Counted from the stretch's first letter, positions 8,609-17,302 are shown. The stretch: 64,000 nucleotides of DNA from Alphaproteobacteria bacterium (GCA_009780035.1 WRAU01000003.1:1-64000); one strand, 5' to 3'. Numbers and translations are program-made. Notes: generated by a model not told the origin, from the letters alone.

Positions 8609-9733
8609 ATGAAAATAAATCTTTTAGGAAAGTCTTTTGAAGAGTTGCTCGAGTTAGTAGCAACATTGGGAGAAAAGCCTTTCAGAGCTAAGCAATTATG
8701 GCACTTTATTTATGTTCGCGGCGTTAAAAATTTTGCTGATATGAAATTACTTCCTGTAGCACTAAGGGATAAACTAAAAGAATCTTATACTATAGCTATG
8801 CCTCGCATTGTTGCAGAACAAAAATCACAAGACGGCACGATTAAATATTTACTGCAGCTAGAGGATGACAAAGAAATAGAAACCGTTTATATTCCTAATA
8901 TTAAAAGGGGAACACTTTGTATTTCCTCACAAGTTGGCTGTAATATGGGCTGCACTTTTTGCCATACCGGCACACAGAAAATGGTTCGCAATCTAACTGC
9001 TGCTGAAATTGTAGCGCAGGTTATGATGGTTAAACATCTTCTTAATGATTTTGGCAATATTCAGCATTTAGAAACTGATGATGAAGACGAAGATGATATA
9101 TCCGAAAATACTCACACAAGAGCAGTTTCTAATGTAGTTTACATGGGAATGGGCGAGCCCTTGCAAAATTATAAAGAAGTAGTAAAATCTATCAAAATAT
9201 TAAACTCTGGGGAAGGTTTAGCTATTTCCAGACGCAAAATTACCGTTTCCACCTGCGGCATTATTCCTAAAATAGAACAGCTTTCTAAAGATATCGCGGT
9301 TAATTTATCTATATCTATTCACGCTCCTAATAATATTCTGCGAACAAGCCTTATGCCAATTAATAAACAATATCCTATTGAAGATATTATTAAATCAGCA
9401 CAAAACTATTACAATAATTCCAATGCCAAAAGAATTACCTTTGTGTATTTAATGATTAAAGGTGTAAATGATAGTGAAGAACATTTGCATGAGCTGGCAA
9501 AAATCGGCAACTCTGTTCCATCAAAATTTAATTTAATCCCTTTTCACTCTTGGGATGGCTGCAACTATGAAAGCAGCAGCAGTGAGAGAATTAAATATTT
9601 CTCTGATTATCTTCATAATATTGGATTTACCTCAACTACTAGAAAAACAAGAGGAGAAGATATTCTAGCTGCCTGCGGACAGTTAAAATCTAAAACCCAG
9701 CGAGAAAAAAAATTCTGGGAAAATAGCATATAA
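8609..9733 (+). CDS. rlmN: 23S rRNA/tRNA adenine-C2 methyltransferase RlmN
   Basis: A 374-residue radical-SAM enzyme that methylates C2 of A2503 in 23S rRNA and A37 of some tRNAs. The 4Fe-4S motif CNMGCTFCHTG is clear near residue 112. GMGEP follows near 180, and the C-terminal RGEDILAACGQL contains the second methyl-carrying cysteine. Compared with the usual sequence there is an acidic insertion at about residues 150-170 (DDEDEDD) just before the NVVYMGMGEP strand. It starts three bases after the preceding exported-protein gene. Confidence 0.96.
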   Translation: MKINLLGKSFEELLELVATLGEKPFRAKQLWHFIYVRGVKNFADMKLLPVALRDKLKESYTIAMPRIVAEQKSQDGTIKYLLQLEDDKEIETVYIPNIKRGTLCISSQVGCNMGCTFCHTGTQKMVRNLTAAEIVAQVMMVKHLLNDFGNIQHLETDDEDEDDISENTHTRAVSNVVYMGMGEPLQNYKEVVKSIKILNSGEGLAISRRKITVSTCGIIPKIEQLSKDIAVNLSISIHAPNNILRTSLMPINKQYPIEDIIKSAQNYYNNSNAKRITFVYLMIKGVNDSEEHLHELAKIGNSVPSKFNLIPFHSWDGCNYESSSSERIKYFSDYLHNIGFTSTTRKTRGEDILAACGQLKSKTQREKKFWENSI

Positions 9734-9838
9734 CCAATACAAACAAAGGTTGGTATTCTAAAAAACTTTACCTTTTATGTTTTTTGTATTATTAAATATA
9801 GTAGGTTAAATTTAATTAATCATTATAAGGAAAAAATT

Positions 9839-10474
9839 ATGAAAAAAATATTATTAATAATTTCTGCATTATTTTGGACAACACTCTTAAGTGCTTCTGA
9901 TATAACTACAATTGATTTTATTAAAAATAATGCTAAAGATAATGCCATCTTCACAGTTCAAGGTGTGCTAACTAAAAGATTAAGTGAAGATAAATATATG
10001 TTTAAAGATTCTACTGGCGAGATGAAAATAGAAATTGAACGCTCCGCCATGAAAGAAATGGGTCTTACTAGAATGCCTATTAATACTAAAATGACCTTGC
10101 AAGTTAAAGTTGACAAAGAGTTCATTAAAGATACAAAACTTGAAGTGTTTGAAATTACTGAAATTGCTTCTGCAACTAATGATGGTAAAGCAATATCTCT
10201 TGATATTACAAGCATTGCAGATATGTTAAAAGCTAAAGATAACCAAATATTTACCATTGCCGGAACTATTGTAAAAAGAGTATCTGAAAATAAATATGAA
10301 ATTAAAGATGATAGTGCTTCAACTATTATTGAAATTGAAAAATCTGCTTTTAGACAAGCTAATATCAACAGATTTAACGCTAATGATAAAGTTGTATTAA
10401 CTGTAAAAGTTGATAAAGAATTTGCTGAAAGACCAGAATTTGAAGCCTTCGAAATTATTAAGCATAACAAATAA
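9839..10474 (+). CDS. Exported protein with two tandem BOF (YgiW/YdeI-like OB-fold) domains
   Basis: A 211-residue protein with a signal peptide (cleavage near LLSAS, residue ~19). Two copies of the same ~85-residue domain follow, each running from 'IFTVQGVLTKR...DKYMFKD' through 'EIE+SA' to 'VKVDKEF..+..FE.FEI'. This is the pattern of the bacterial OB-fold (BOF) family of periplasmic stress proteins such as YgiW, which normally have one domain. The two halves are very similar, pointing to recent internal duplication. The ligand is unknown. A close paralogue lies just downstream. It has a clear AAGGA ribosome binding site. Confidence 0.75.
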   Translation: MKKILLIISALFWTTLLSASDITTIDFIKNNAKDNAIFTVQGVLTKRLSEDKYMFKDSTGEMKIEIERSAMKEMGLTRMPINTKMTLQVKVDKEFIKDTKLEVFEITEIASATNDGKAISLDITSIADMLKAKDNQIFTIAGTIVKRVSENKYEIKDDSASTIIEIEKSAFRQANINRFNANDKVVLTVKVDKEFAERPEFEAFEIIKHNK

Positions 10475-10484
10475 AATCTAACTA

Positions 10485-10528
10485 TTAAATAAGAAGGTAT
10501 AGATTAATGTTTATACTTTCTTATTTAA
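10485..10528 (+). terminator. Hairpin after the first BOF gene, probable weak terminator
   Basis: Left arm 10485-10501 and right arm 10512-10528 pair over 17 bp with one mismatch, leaving a 10-base loop. It begins ten bases after the stop. Only a short, interrupted T stretch follows, so termination may be partial; the near-symmetric hairpin would look the same on either strand. Confidence 0.55.
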
Positions 10529-10667
10529 TCTTATTCAGTAATAAAGCTAATCATTAAGTTTTATTTAATTATTTAAAGCACTAGCAAATCAACATATTTA
10601 ATAATATAACATGACTTTTTAAAGATAATTCTTTATACTTTAATAAAAAACTATGGAGAGCAAATCA

Positions 10668-11324
10668 ATGAAAAAAATTTTACTAAGCATTTTTATATTT
10701 CTAAATGCCTCTTTTTTATACGCGGAAGATTTATCCATAACTGCCATTGAGTTTATAAAAGAGGCAGCCAAAAATGAAGATATTTATATAATTCAAGGGG
10801 TGCTAACTCAAAAACTTGGTGATAATGAATACCTTTTTCAAGATGCAAGCGGTTCGGCACCAATAATTATTCCACAATTTGTTCTAGTAAATAGAACCAC
10901 TCCTCTGCCGCTTAATTCCCAAATAACCATAAAAATTGCGGTTAATAAAGAAATTGTAGAGCATCCAAAATTTGAAGCCTTTGAGATTCTTAAATTATAC
11001 GAATCACCCACTGATTCTAGTTTTAATATTACTCCTTTATTATATATTCAGCAGACAGCCATCAACAATGAAACCTTTGCTATTAAAGGAACTATTGTTA
11101 TAACAACAGATGTGTATGATAATCAATATCAATTTAAAGATACAAATGGAGATATTACTAGCATCAGCGTGAAAGAATTAGCCTTTAAGGATATGGGGAT
11201 TACTAAATTTAACGATGGGGATAATGTAATTCTAAGAGTAGTTTATCATAAAGACAGCAGCACTAATAATGCATGGCTTGAAGTTAATAAAATTTTAGAG
11301 CTTAATAATTCTGTAAATAATTAA
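10668..11324 (+). CDS. Second tandem-BOF-domain exported protein
   Basis: A 218-residue paralogue of the upstream BOF protein: signal peptide ending at FLYAE, then two OB-fold-like repeats ('YIIQGVLTQKLGDNEYLFQDASG' region and 'FAIKGTIV...NQYQFKDTNG' region). The second repeat has drifted from the first and from the paralogue. I place the start at 10668, not at the in-frame ATG at 10653: GGAGAG sits seven bases before 10668 and this start puts the signal peptide at the N-terminus. It probably has its own promoter in the 190-base gap. Confidence 0.72.
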   Translation: MKKILLSIFIFLNASFLYAEDLSITAIEFIKEAAKNEDIYIIQGVLTQKLGDNEYLFQDASGSAPIIIPQFVLVNRTTPLPLNSQITIKIAVNKEIVEHPKFEAFEILKLYESPTDSSFNITPLLYIQQTAINNETFAIKGTIVITTDVYDNQYQFKDTNGDITSISVKELAFKDMGITKFNDGDNVILRVVYHKDSSTNNAWLEVNKILELNNSVNN

Positions 11325-11419
11325 TTGTTATATTACTATACCTCTACAAAAATTTTAGCAGTATTTAATTTTATGAAAAGCATAAGCAGCATTGCAACAA
11401 GGCATTTAAAAAGCAGAGA

Positions 11420-12496
11420 CTAGGTTTTATTAAAATATTCTTGACGGATAGTATCTATTGGGATTAAATTATCTTTATTTTTTATATACCAAAAATCCCA
11501 GCCGTTAATTATTTTACCGCTTATTTGTTTTGCCAAGTGATGGATGCTGCCTTGTTCACCATTTTGTAATTCTAGGGAACCATCTAATTTTAAGTGAGCT
11601 GAATTTTTGTTTTCAGCATCACATAGAATACTATCAACATTTAGAAATCCTGCAGCAATTAACTGCCCTAAAGATACTCTTTTTTTAATTTTTTTATTAA
11701 TTTGAATTCTATCAAGATTCTTAAATGTTGTATTTTTGATTCTTTCTAAAGCAATTTCTAAATAAGTTGTTTCCTTATCAATACCAATAAACTTTCGACC
11801 CAGCATTTTAGCAGCTACACCCGTTGTGCCGCTGCCTAAGAAAGGATCTAATACAATATCCCCTATTTTGGTTGAAGCAAGCAACACTCGATTTAATAAA
11901 TCTACAGGCTTTTGGGTAGGGTGTAAAGTTTTGCCATCAGTTCTTATACGCTCATTTCCAGAACAAATCGGCATATCCCAAATACTAGTCATTTGTTTAT
12001 CATCATTAAGAATTTTCATGGAATGGTAATGAAAATGATACTTAGAATCTTTCCCCTGCGAACACCACAACAATGTTTCGTGGGCATTAGTGAATCTTGT
12101 GCCTTTAAAATTAGGCATAGGGTTTGACTTCGCCCAAATAATATCGTTTAAAATCCAAAAATCCAAATCTTGAATAATTTTACCTATACGAAAAATATTA
12201 TGATAACTGCCAATCACCCACAATGTGCCATCTTCTTTTAAAACCCGCTTCACTTCTTTTAGCCATGCTAAAGAAAAATCATCATAATCTTTAAATGAAT
12301 CAAAATAATCCCATGAAGAGTCGCCAACACCCAAGACTTTACTTTGATCAGGACGGAATAAATCTCCCCGCAGCTGCATATTATAAGGAGGGTCAGCAAA
12401 AATCACATCAATACTATTGTCTTCAATCTTTTTTAGTATTTTTAAACTATCTCCGCAGTATAAGCAGGTATTATCATCTTCATAAAAAGTTTTCAT
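11420..12496 (-). CDS. ccrM: CcrM-type DNA adenine methyltransferase (GANTC)
   Basis: A 358-residue beta-class N6-adenine methylase. Catalytic DPPY is at residues 35-38 (ADPPYNMQLRGDLFRPD) and the SAM-binding motif DPFLGSGTTG at about 217. After residue ~270 comes the extra C-terminal domain seen in CcrM of Alphaproteobacteria (VSLGQLIAAGFLNVDSILCD ... GSIHHLAKQISGKIINGWDFW), which CcrM uses for DNA recognition. CcrM methylates GANTC and times cell-cycle transcription in this class. Here it directly abuts the upstream glycosyltransferase gene with no gap, an unusual partner, so it may be expressed from that operon's promoter. Confidence 0.95.
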   Translation of the reverse strand: MKTFYEDDNTCLYCGDSLKILKKIEDNSIDVIFADPPYNMQLRGDLFRPDQSKVLGVGDSSWDYFDSFKDYDDFSLAWLKEVKRVLKEDGTLWVIGSYHNIFRIGKIIQDLDFWILNDIIWAKSNPMPNFKGTRFTNAHETLLWCSQGKDSKYHFHYHSMKILNDDKQMTSIWDMPICSGNERIRTDGKTLHPTQKPVDLLNRVLLASTKIGDIVLDPFLGSGTTGVAAKMLGRKFIGIDKETTYLEIALERIKNTTFKNLDRIQINKKIKKRVSLGQLIAAGFLNVDSILCDAENKNSAHLKLDGSLELQNGEQGSIHHLAKQISGKIINGWDFWYIKNKDNLIPIDTIRQEYFNKT

Positions 12497-13447
12497 TTAA
12501 ACCTGCGCAAAAAATAAACGATATATAAAATATCTTCCGCTTAAAAAATATTTGTATTTTAAATATTTAAAAAAACTAAGATCTTTTTTATAAACTTTTA
12601 TATCTATAAAATTTAGATTTTGACTCATCATTCTAAAAACTTTTTTATTTTTAGTGCTATTGCTAAAAAACTCTATGAAGGTTTTTATAATCTTAATTTC
12701 ATACATAGCTTTATAAGAATGATACATATTATACTCAAATAAATAATCACGAACTAATAGCATAGATTTTATAATGTCATCAATTTTTTTATTTGTTAAA
12801 TTACTATTCATAATTGAATGGCTGTTTTGATAATAATTATAAATAGATTTATTTAAGAAAGACATTTTATTGGCTAAAATTACGCTTTTCCAAAAAAAAG
12901 GAATATCTTCATAATAAATTTTAGGAAAAAATAAAATATTATGCTGCAGTAAAAATTCTCTTCTATAAATTTTACTCCAAGGAGTAACTCCACTAGATAA
13001 AACAATTTTTTTTTCTTTTACAGATGAATATATTTTACTATCTTTTAATTTTTTCTTTTTTAACGAATACTTATTTTTATAAACTTTAGAGTAGTTAAAA
13101 ACTAAAATATCTGCAGAATCTGCTACAGCTTTCTTATATGAATCTTTAAAAGCATCTTGCATAATATCATCATCAGCATCTAGGAAAAAAATATATTCTC
13201 CTAATGCTTCACGAATGCCATTATTTCTAGCAATTGATACGCCTTGATTGCTTTGCTGTATTAACTTTATACGATTATCTGCTACCGTGTATTGTTCTAC
13301 AATGGATAAGGAATTATCCTTTGAGCCATCATCAATAATTATAACCTCAAAATCAGATATACTCTGCTTTAAAACCGAATCCAAACATCTTTTGATATAA
13401 TTTTCAGCATTATATAAAGGAATTATGCAGCTAATTTTAATGCTCAT
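12497..13447 (-). CDS. GT2-family glycosyltransferase
   Basis: A 316-residue GT-A fold enzyme. The N-terminus ISCIIPLYNAENYIKRCLDS is the standard GT2 nucleotide-sugar binding start, IIDDGSKDNS follows, and the metal-binding DxD region is FFLDADDD near residue 92. The C-terminal third is basic, helical and unrecognised. Such enzymes add sugars to LPS, capsule or glycoprotein; the acceptor is unknown. It overlaps the end of the upstream GT4 gene by 11 bases and ends exactly where ccrM begins. Confidence 0.9.
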   Translation of the reverse strand: MSIKISCIIPLYNAENYIKRCLDSVLKQSISDFEVIIIDDGSKDNSLSIVEQYTVADNRIKLIQQSNQGVSIARNNGIREALGEYIFFLDADDDIMQDAFKDSYKKAVADSADILVFNYSKVYKNKYSLKKKKLKDSKIYSSVKEKKIVLSSGVTPWSKIYRREFLLQHNILFFPKIYYEDIPFFWKSVILANKMSFLNKSIYNYYQNSHSIMNSNLTNKKIDDIIKSMLLVRDYLFEYNMYHSYKAMYEIKIIKTFIEFFSNSTKNKKVFRMMSQNLNFIDIKVYKKDLSFFKYLKYKYFLSGRYFIYRLFFAQV

Positions 13448-14555
13448 TAATTATCTTTTCCCTTTTCGCATCTAGTATTGCCACAAGGTTTTGCGGTGCA
13501 AACTTATTATAGGCATACTCATATCCTTCTACGCTTAAATTCTCTAAAATATTAGGATTTTTTATTAAATAATCAATAGAATCTGCTATGTCTTTGGCGC
13601 TAACATCTTTTAAATATATAGCATGATTCCCGCTTATTTCCCGCAGCCCTCCTCTGCCAGAGCTTATTACTGCACATTTACTAAGATGCGCTTCTAAGCA
13701 AACTAAACCAAAAGGTTCATTAGTTTTAGTAGGAATTACTGCAATTGAAGATTCCTGCATATTTGCAAAAACCTCAGATGGCTTGAGATTTTTTAAAAAT
13801 AAAATTCTCTTAGCTGCAATTAACTCTTTAACTTCATTAGATTCTAGCAGCTGCACCATCGTATTTGCATATTTTTCTTTAGATGAGAAGAAAGCTCCAA
13901 TAATAACTGCAGCATAATCTTTATGCTGATTTAGCACCAATGGGAGACTGGAAATGAACTCAACAATTCCTTTATGGGAAACTGGTTTGCCGGCAAAAAT
14001 AATCTGCTTTTTTTTCTTTACTGCCGTTGCATTTTTAATGCTATCAAGCATATGACCGTATGTATTATAAATGGTCCAGATTTTGTTTTTAATTTTAGGA
14101 TAACCGCTTACTAAAACATCCCGCACATAATTACTAACACAGTAAGTGCTATGCAGGTATCTTATATATTGGCGATAATAATACAAACGAATTAATGAGA
14201 AATTTTCTTTAAAACGGTTGATAAAATAATTGCTATGTTTAACTACCGATACTTTAATCTGCGGAAATTTTTTTGCAATCAAACCAGCCAAACGAACATC
14301 TTGATGCACTTCAACAATATCAACATCAATACCTTCATTTAACAGCTGCTGGATTTCTGTAAGACAATGTTTATTATAATTAGCTTTAGGAAGAATCTTT
14401 GATTTAATTTTATCATTATGCTCTGTTTGAGGCGTAAAAATACAAATATCCTCAGCAAATTTAGAATAAACAGCATACGGAATCATTGCTGAAACCACAG
14501 GCTTAGGATTTGTAAAATCAAGAGGATTATTTTTCGGCAATACGATTAATATCAT
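13437..14555 (-). CDS. GT4-family glycosyltransferase
   Basis: A 372-residue GT-B fold enzyme. The C-terminal Glycos_transf_1 domain is visible: IIFAGKPVSHKGIVEFISSL, then the nucleotide-sugar site EPFGLVCLEAHLSKCAVISS with the EX7E-type spacing. The N-terminal acceptor domain is less conserved. It overlaps the upstream small membrane protein gene by 29 bases and the downstream GT2 gene by 11, so translation is probably coupled. It likely acts in cell-surface polysaccharide or LPS core synthesis together with the GT2. Confidence 0.88.
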   Translation of the reverse strand: MILIVLPKNNPLDFTNPKPVVSAMIPYAVYSKFAEDICIFTPQTEHNDKIKSKILPKANYNKHCLTEIQQLLNEGIDVDIVEVHQDVRLAGLIAKKFPQIKVSVVKHSNYFINRFKENFSLIRLYYYRQYIRYLHSTYCVSNYVRDVLVSGYPKIKNKIWTIYNTYGHMLDSIKNATAVKKKKQIIFAGKPVSHKGIVEFISSLPLVLNQHKDYAAVIIGAFFSSKEKYANTMVQLLESNEVKELIAAKRILFLKNLKPSEVFANMQESSIAVIPTKTNEPFGLVCLEAHLSKCAVISSGRGGLREISGNHAIYLKDVSAKDIADSIDYLIKNPNILENLSVEGYEYAYNKFAPQNLVAILDAKREKIINEH

Positions 14556-14805
14556 GATTCTCTATGTATGATGCTACTCCAGGTATATCTATTTGGGAAA
14601 TGCTGCGTTCCGTAATATTGTTAATTATGGCGACGCTTAGCAGATTAATTAAAAAAATAATACAAAAGACTAAGATAAAGTTTTGAATAATCCCATACAG
14701 ACTTTTAACATATTTTTTATGAGAATGTAAACTGTGAAAGAATCTAATGCTTAAACCAATAAAGAAAATAGATAAAACAATAAGGTATATTTCTAGCATA
14801 ATCAC
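14527..14805 (-). CDS. Small two-helix membrane protein, unknown
   Basis: A 92-residue protein with two hydrophobic helices (about 3-22 and 40-62) separated by a short basic loop, and a polar tail. The start is either GTG at 14805 or ATG at 14799; no strong ribosome binding site decides. It is the first gene of the glycosyltransferase-ccrM run and overlaps the GT4 gene by 29 bases. No family is recognised. The large overlap makes me cautious, but the hydrophobicity pattern and codon use look real. Confidence 0.5.
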   Translation of the reverse strand: MIMLEIYLIVLSIFFIGLSIRFFHSLHSHKKYVKSLYGIIQNFILVFCIIFLINLLSVAIINNITERSISQIDIPGVASYIENHDINRIAEK

Positions 14806-14894
14806 ATCTACATTGAAAATTTCTTATAGTAAAAAATATAAAATTTTATTACTCTATTAATAATAACATAAATTTAGAAAAATTAAATTACAAA

Positions 14895-16022
14895 ATGGAA
14901 TATAAATTCGTAGAAAATCAAACCACGCTAGATGCTTATATAAACGAGATAAAAAATTATCCTTATATTGCCGTTGATACAGAATTTATCAGAAACAACA
15001 CCTATTACCCGAAGCTATCATTAGTGCAGATATGCTTTAAGCCGCAGTTTGCCATAGTTATAGACTGTTTAAGTATTAAAAATTTAGAACCTCTTATAGA
15101 GGTTATTTATAACCCCAATATAATAAAAGTATTTCATTCGGCAAGGCAAGATTTAGAAATTTTTTATAATAAACGCGGAGATCTTCCCAAGAATATCTTT
15201 GATACTCAAATAGCAGTAATGCTAATTAATTTTGCCAAAGATACTTCCTATGAAAAAATGATAAAGGCTCTTTTAAATATAGATATAGACAAAAGTTTAA
15301 CCAATAGCGACTGGCTGCAGCGTCCCTTGCTGCTAGAACAAATTCAATATGCTGCTAACGATGTTTTGTATTTATTTGAGGCTTATCAAATTATTCTAAA
15401 ACTTTTAGAAAAACATCAGCACCTGCATTGGCTAGAGAATCTTTTTGCCCCATTGACCGATCCTAAAACTTTTGAAAATCGCATTACTAAAGATATTACA
15501 AAATTATCCCGTGATTTTTCAGTGGAAACCCTGCCCCTAATCTACGACCTGCTAATATGGAGAGAAATGCTGGCAAAAAAGCTAGACCTTCCTCGTAATA
15601 ATGTCTTAGATATAGATATTATAAAAGAAATTGCTAAAAAGCAGCCTGCCAATAAAAATATTTTAAGAGAAATTTTAAGGAAAGAAATAGATAAAAAACA
15701 GCTTGATGAAATTTTTAGTATTATCACAAGTAAAAGATCTCTGCCTTTAACCATAGAAAAAACTCCTAGTCTTAACCAAAATCAAACAGAAATATATAAT
15801 ATTTTAAAAATCATTCTTTCTAATTCTGCTATTGAGCAAAAAGTAAACGAACATCTTATTGCAAGCAGTGAAGAGTTAATAGATTTTATTATTAACAAAG
15901 AAAATTCCTCTGCCCGCTTTCTTCACGGTTGGCGGTTTGATATTTTCGGCAACAAAGCAATTGATTTTTTGAATGAAGAAAAATCTATAAAAATTAGGGA
16001 TAATAAAGTTATTTTAGAATAA
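14895..16022 (+). CDS. rnd: Ribonuclease D
   Basis: A 375-residue 3'-5' exoribonuclease that trims tRNA and other RNA ends. The DEDDy nuclease core is complete: exo I VDTEFIRNNTYYPKLSLVQI, exo II FHSARQDLEIFY, and exo III with YAANDVLYLFEAY, where the Tyr and Asp are kept. HRDC-like helical repeats fill residues ~205-370. It is transcribed divergently from the glycosyltransferase run and stands alone. Confidence 0.94.
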   Translation: MEYKFVENQTTLDAYINEIKNYPYIAVDTEFIRNNTYYPKLSLVQICFKPQFAIVIDCLSIKNLEPLIEVIYNPNIIKVFHSARQDLEIFYNKRGDLPKNIFDTQIAVMLINFAKDTSYEKMIKALLNIDIDKSLTNSDWLQRPLLLEQIQYAANDVLYLFEAYQIILKLLEKHQHLHWLENLFAPLTDPKTFENRITKDITKLSRDFSVETLPLIYDLLIWREMLAKKLDLPRNNVLDIDIIKEIAKKQPANKNILREILRKEIDKKQLDEIFSIITSKRSLPLTIEKTPSLNQNQTEIYNILKIILSNSAIEQKVNEHLIASSEELIDFIINKENSSARFLHGWRFDIFGNKAIDFLNEEKSIKIRDNKVILE

Positions 16023-16084
16023 CCCTAACTTGGATATTTAGATAACGATATGGCAGTGTTCTTCATCTTTTATATATACTTGTC

Positions 16085-16372
16085 TTATTTAATTTCATTA
16101 TTGTTATTAAGATATTTTTCCACACTATAAATTTTATCAAATCGCTTAAATGTATGGTGTATACCCTTAATTTGTCTATTAGTATTTTGTATTTTAGAAT
16201 AATGAGCCTCTATTAGTTCGTGCAATGGTGAAGTTTCTTCAAGTGAATCTTTAATTTTTAGTAATAAATCATCATAATGTTTAATAAGCTCAGAAGAATT
16301 AAATAACAGACTTCGAAATTGGGTTTTAATATTATAATGTGCTAATTCGGGAGTTTTGACAGAATCAGTCAT
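16085..16372 (-). CDS. Small helical protein of the structured-leader module, copy 1
   Basis: A 95-residue, predicted all-helical, charged protein with no membrane segment or signal peptide. It matches the 87-residue protein at 40267-40530 along almost its whole length; shared blocks include ELAHYxIK, LLFN, HYSxI and NTFKRF/HTFKRF-like helices. No known family is recognised. Both genes sit directly downstream of the same structured RNA leader and promoter, so the leader and protein appear to travel as one unit of about 500 bp. A role in binding or responding to the RNA is conceivable but unsupported. Confidence 0.7.
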   Translation of the reverse strand: MTDSVKTPELAHYNIKTQFRSLLFNSSELIKHYDDLLLKIKDSLEETSPLHELIEAHYSKIQNTNRQIKGIHHTFKRFDKIYSVEKYLNNNNEIK

Positions 16373-16402
16373 TTGCTAGTCTCTAATTAATAATTATACT
16401 CA

Positions 16403-16569
16403 GGGCGGGAGACTACAAAACTCTACTAACACAAAGAGCCGAGATTATTTCCTATTGCTAGGTATTTTATTCTCTGCTCTCCCGCCCATATAATTATATG
16501 AGAAGATACATATGATGAAAAGACAACATATGCTGTGTTAGTAATTAATATTGGGTTTGTAGTCCCAAC
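16403..16569 (-). ncRNA. Structured RNA leader with pseudoknots, copy 1
   Basis: Read on the minus strand from a promoter at 16576-16604. Helices: 5' hairpin TTGGG/CCCAA (16551-16555 with 16564-16568), whose 8-base loop (16556-16563) is complementary to 16412-16419; a long-range helix 16534-16543 with 16424-16433; and GGGCGGGAGA/TCTCCCGCCC (16478-16487 with 16403-16412), which crosses the other two; its end base 16412 is also counted in the loop pairing. Inside is CCTA-GCAA-TAGG (16451-16462), a GNRA-capped hairpin on this strand only. The 5' hairpin, loop pairing and long-range helix change sequence but still pair in copy 2 at 40561-40720. That covariation, seen directly, supports a functional RNA; the pseudoknotted fold is inference. 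Confidence 0.72.
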
Positions 16570-16575
16570 ATTTAT

Positions 16576-16604
16576 ATTATTTATTGATTAAACTTTATTG
16601 TCAA
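16576..16604 (-). promoter_or_regulatory. Sigma-70-like promoter of leader module copy 1
   Basis: On the minus strand, -35 TTGACA (16599-16604), 17-base spacer, -10 AATAAT (16576-16581). Box sequences and spacing are identical in copy 2. The predicted start at about 16569 falls at the first base pairs of the structured leader. Confidence 0.7.
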
Positions 16605-16624
16605 CTGAATCTTTTATATATAAA

Positions 16625-17302
16625 TTAAACCAAATCTGCAATATCTATATTTTTTGCTGTAGATAAATTCAAAGTTTTTTTCTCTCTCATAGTCCAGTCT
16701 TCAATTTTTTCTACAAGCCGACCAAGTGTGTAGCAGTCCCGATGAATTCTTTTTAAAAAATAATCCATAACTTCCATACTTACATTCAGCTGTTTATCCG
16801 AAAGCATTTTAAAGAATATAGCTTTTAAAGATATTTCATCTGGCGTATTAATCTTAAAAATCATCGCAGCATTTAAACGAGAGCGCAAATCTGGCAGCTG
16901 TATAGCTATATCTTGAATGCTTTCTCTTGCGGTTAAAATTAGCTTGCTGCCATTTGCCAAGACAGTATTATATAAATTGAAAATATTTACTTCATCATCT
17001 AGGCTTTTACTGCCAATATCTTCCAACAGAATAAGTTTATGCTTATTGGTAATTTTTTCAATATTTTCTAAGGAAGATATATCGGCAAAAGAAACTGCTG
17101 CCCCTTGATTTTCTTTAATAAAGATATGGCTGATAAAGGTTTTACCAACTCCGGCATCTCCATAAACATATAAAACATTAGACAGCCAATTATCCAACAC
17201 GAATAAAAAATCAACTATAGGCTTATTGAATTCACCAACCACAATATCACTTTTGCTTAGATTAGTTTGATTATTAAAGCTGAAGAACAACTGCGATTTC
17301 AT
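16625..17302 (-). CDS. hda: Hda-like DnaA-related AAA+ replication regulator
   Basis: A 225-residue DnaA-like AAA+ domain without the DNA-binding domain IV. Walker A is GDAGVGKT, Walker B ILLEDI, with a sensor region LILTARE. Hda/HdaA works with the beta clamp to convert DnaA-ATP to DnaA-ADP after initiation. Its ATG overlaps the TGA stop of the upstream DUF2066 gene (ATGA), so translation is probably coupled; DUF2066-hda neighbourhood is usual in Alphaproteobacteria. Confidence 0.9.
   Translation of the reverse strand: MKSQLFFSFNNQTNLSKSDIVVGEFNKPIVDFLFVLDNWLSNVLYVYGDAGVGKTFISHIFIKENQGAAVSFADISSLENIEKITNKHKLILLEDIGSKSLDDEVNIFNLYNTVLANGSKLILTARESIQDIAIQLPDLRSRLNAAMIFKINTPDEISLKAIFFKMLSDKQLNVSMEVMDYFLKRIHRDCYTLGRLVEKIEDWTMREKKTLNLSTAKNIDIADLV

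Noticed and set aside
16403-16569. Calling the leader-protein module a type III toxin-antitoxin system
   Set aside because: A pseudoknotted RNA before a small gene is suggestive, but there are no tandem antitoxin repeats, the protein is shorter than known type III toxins and looks all-helical, not like a ToxN-type nuclease.
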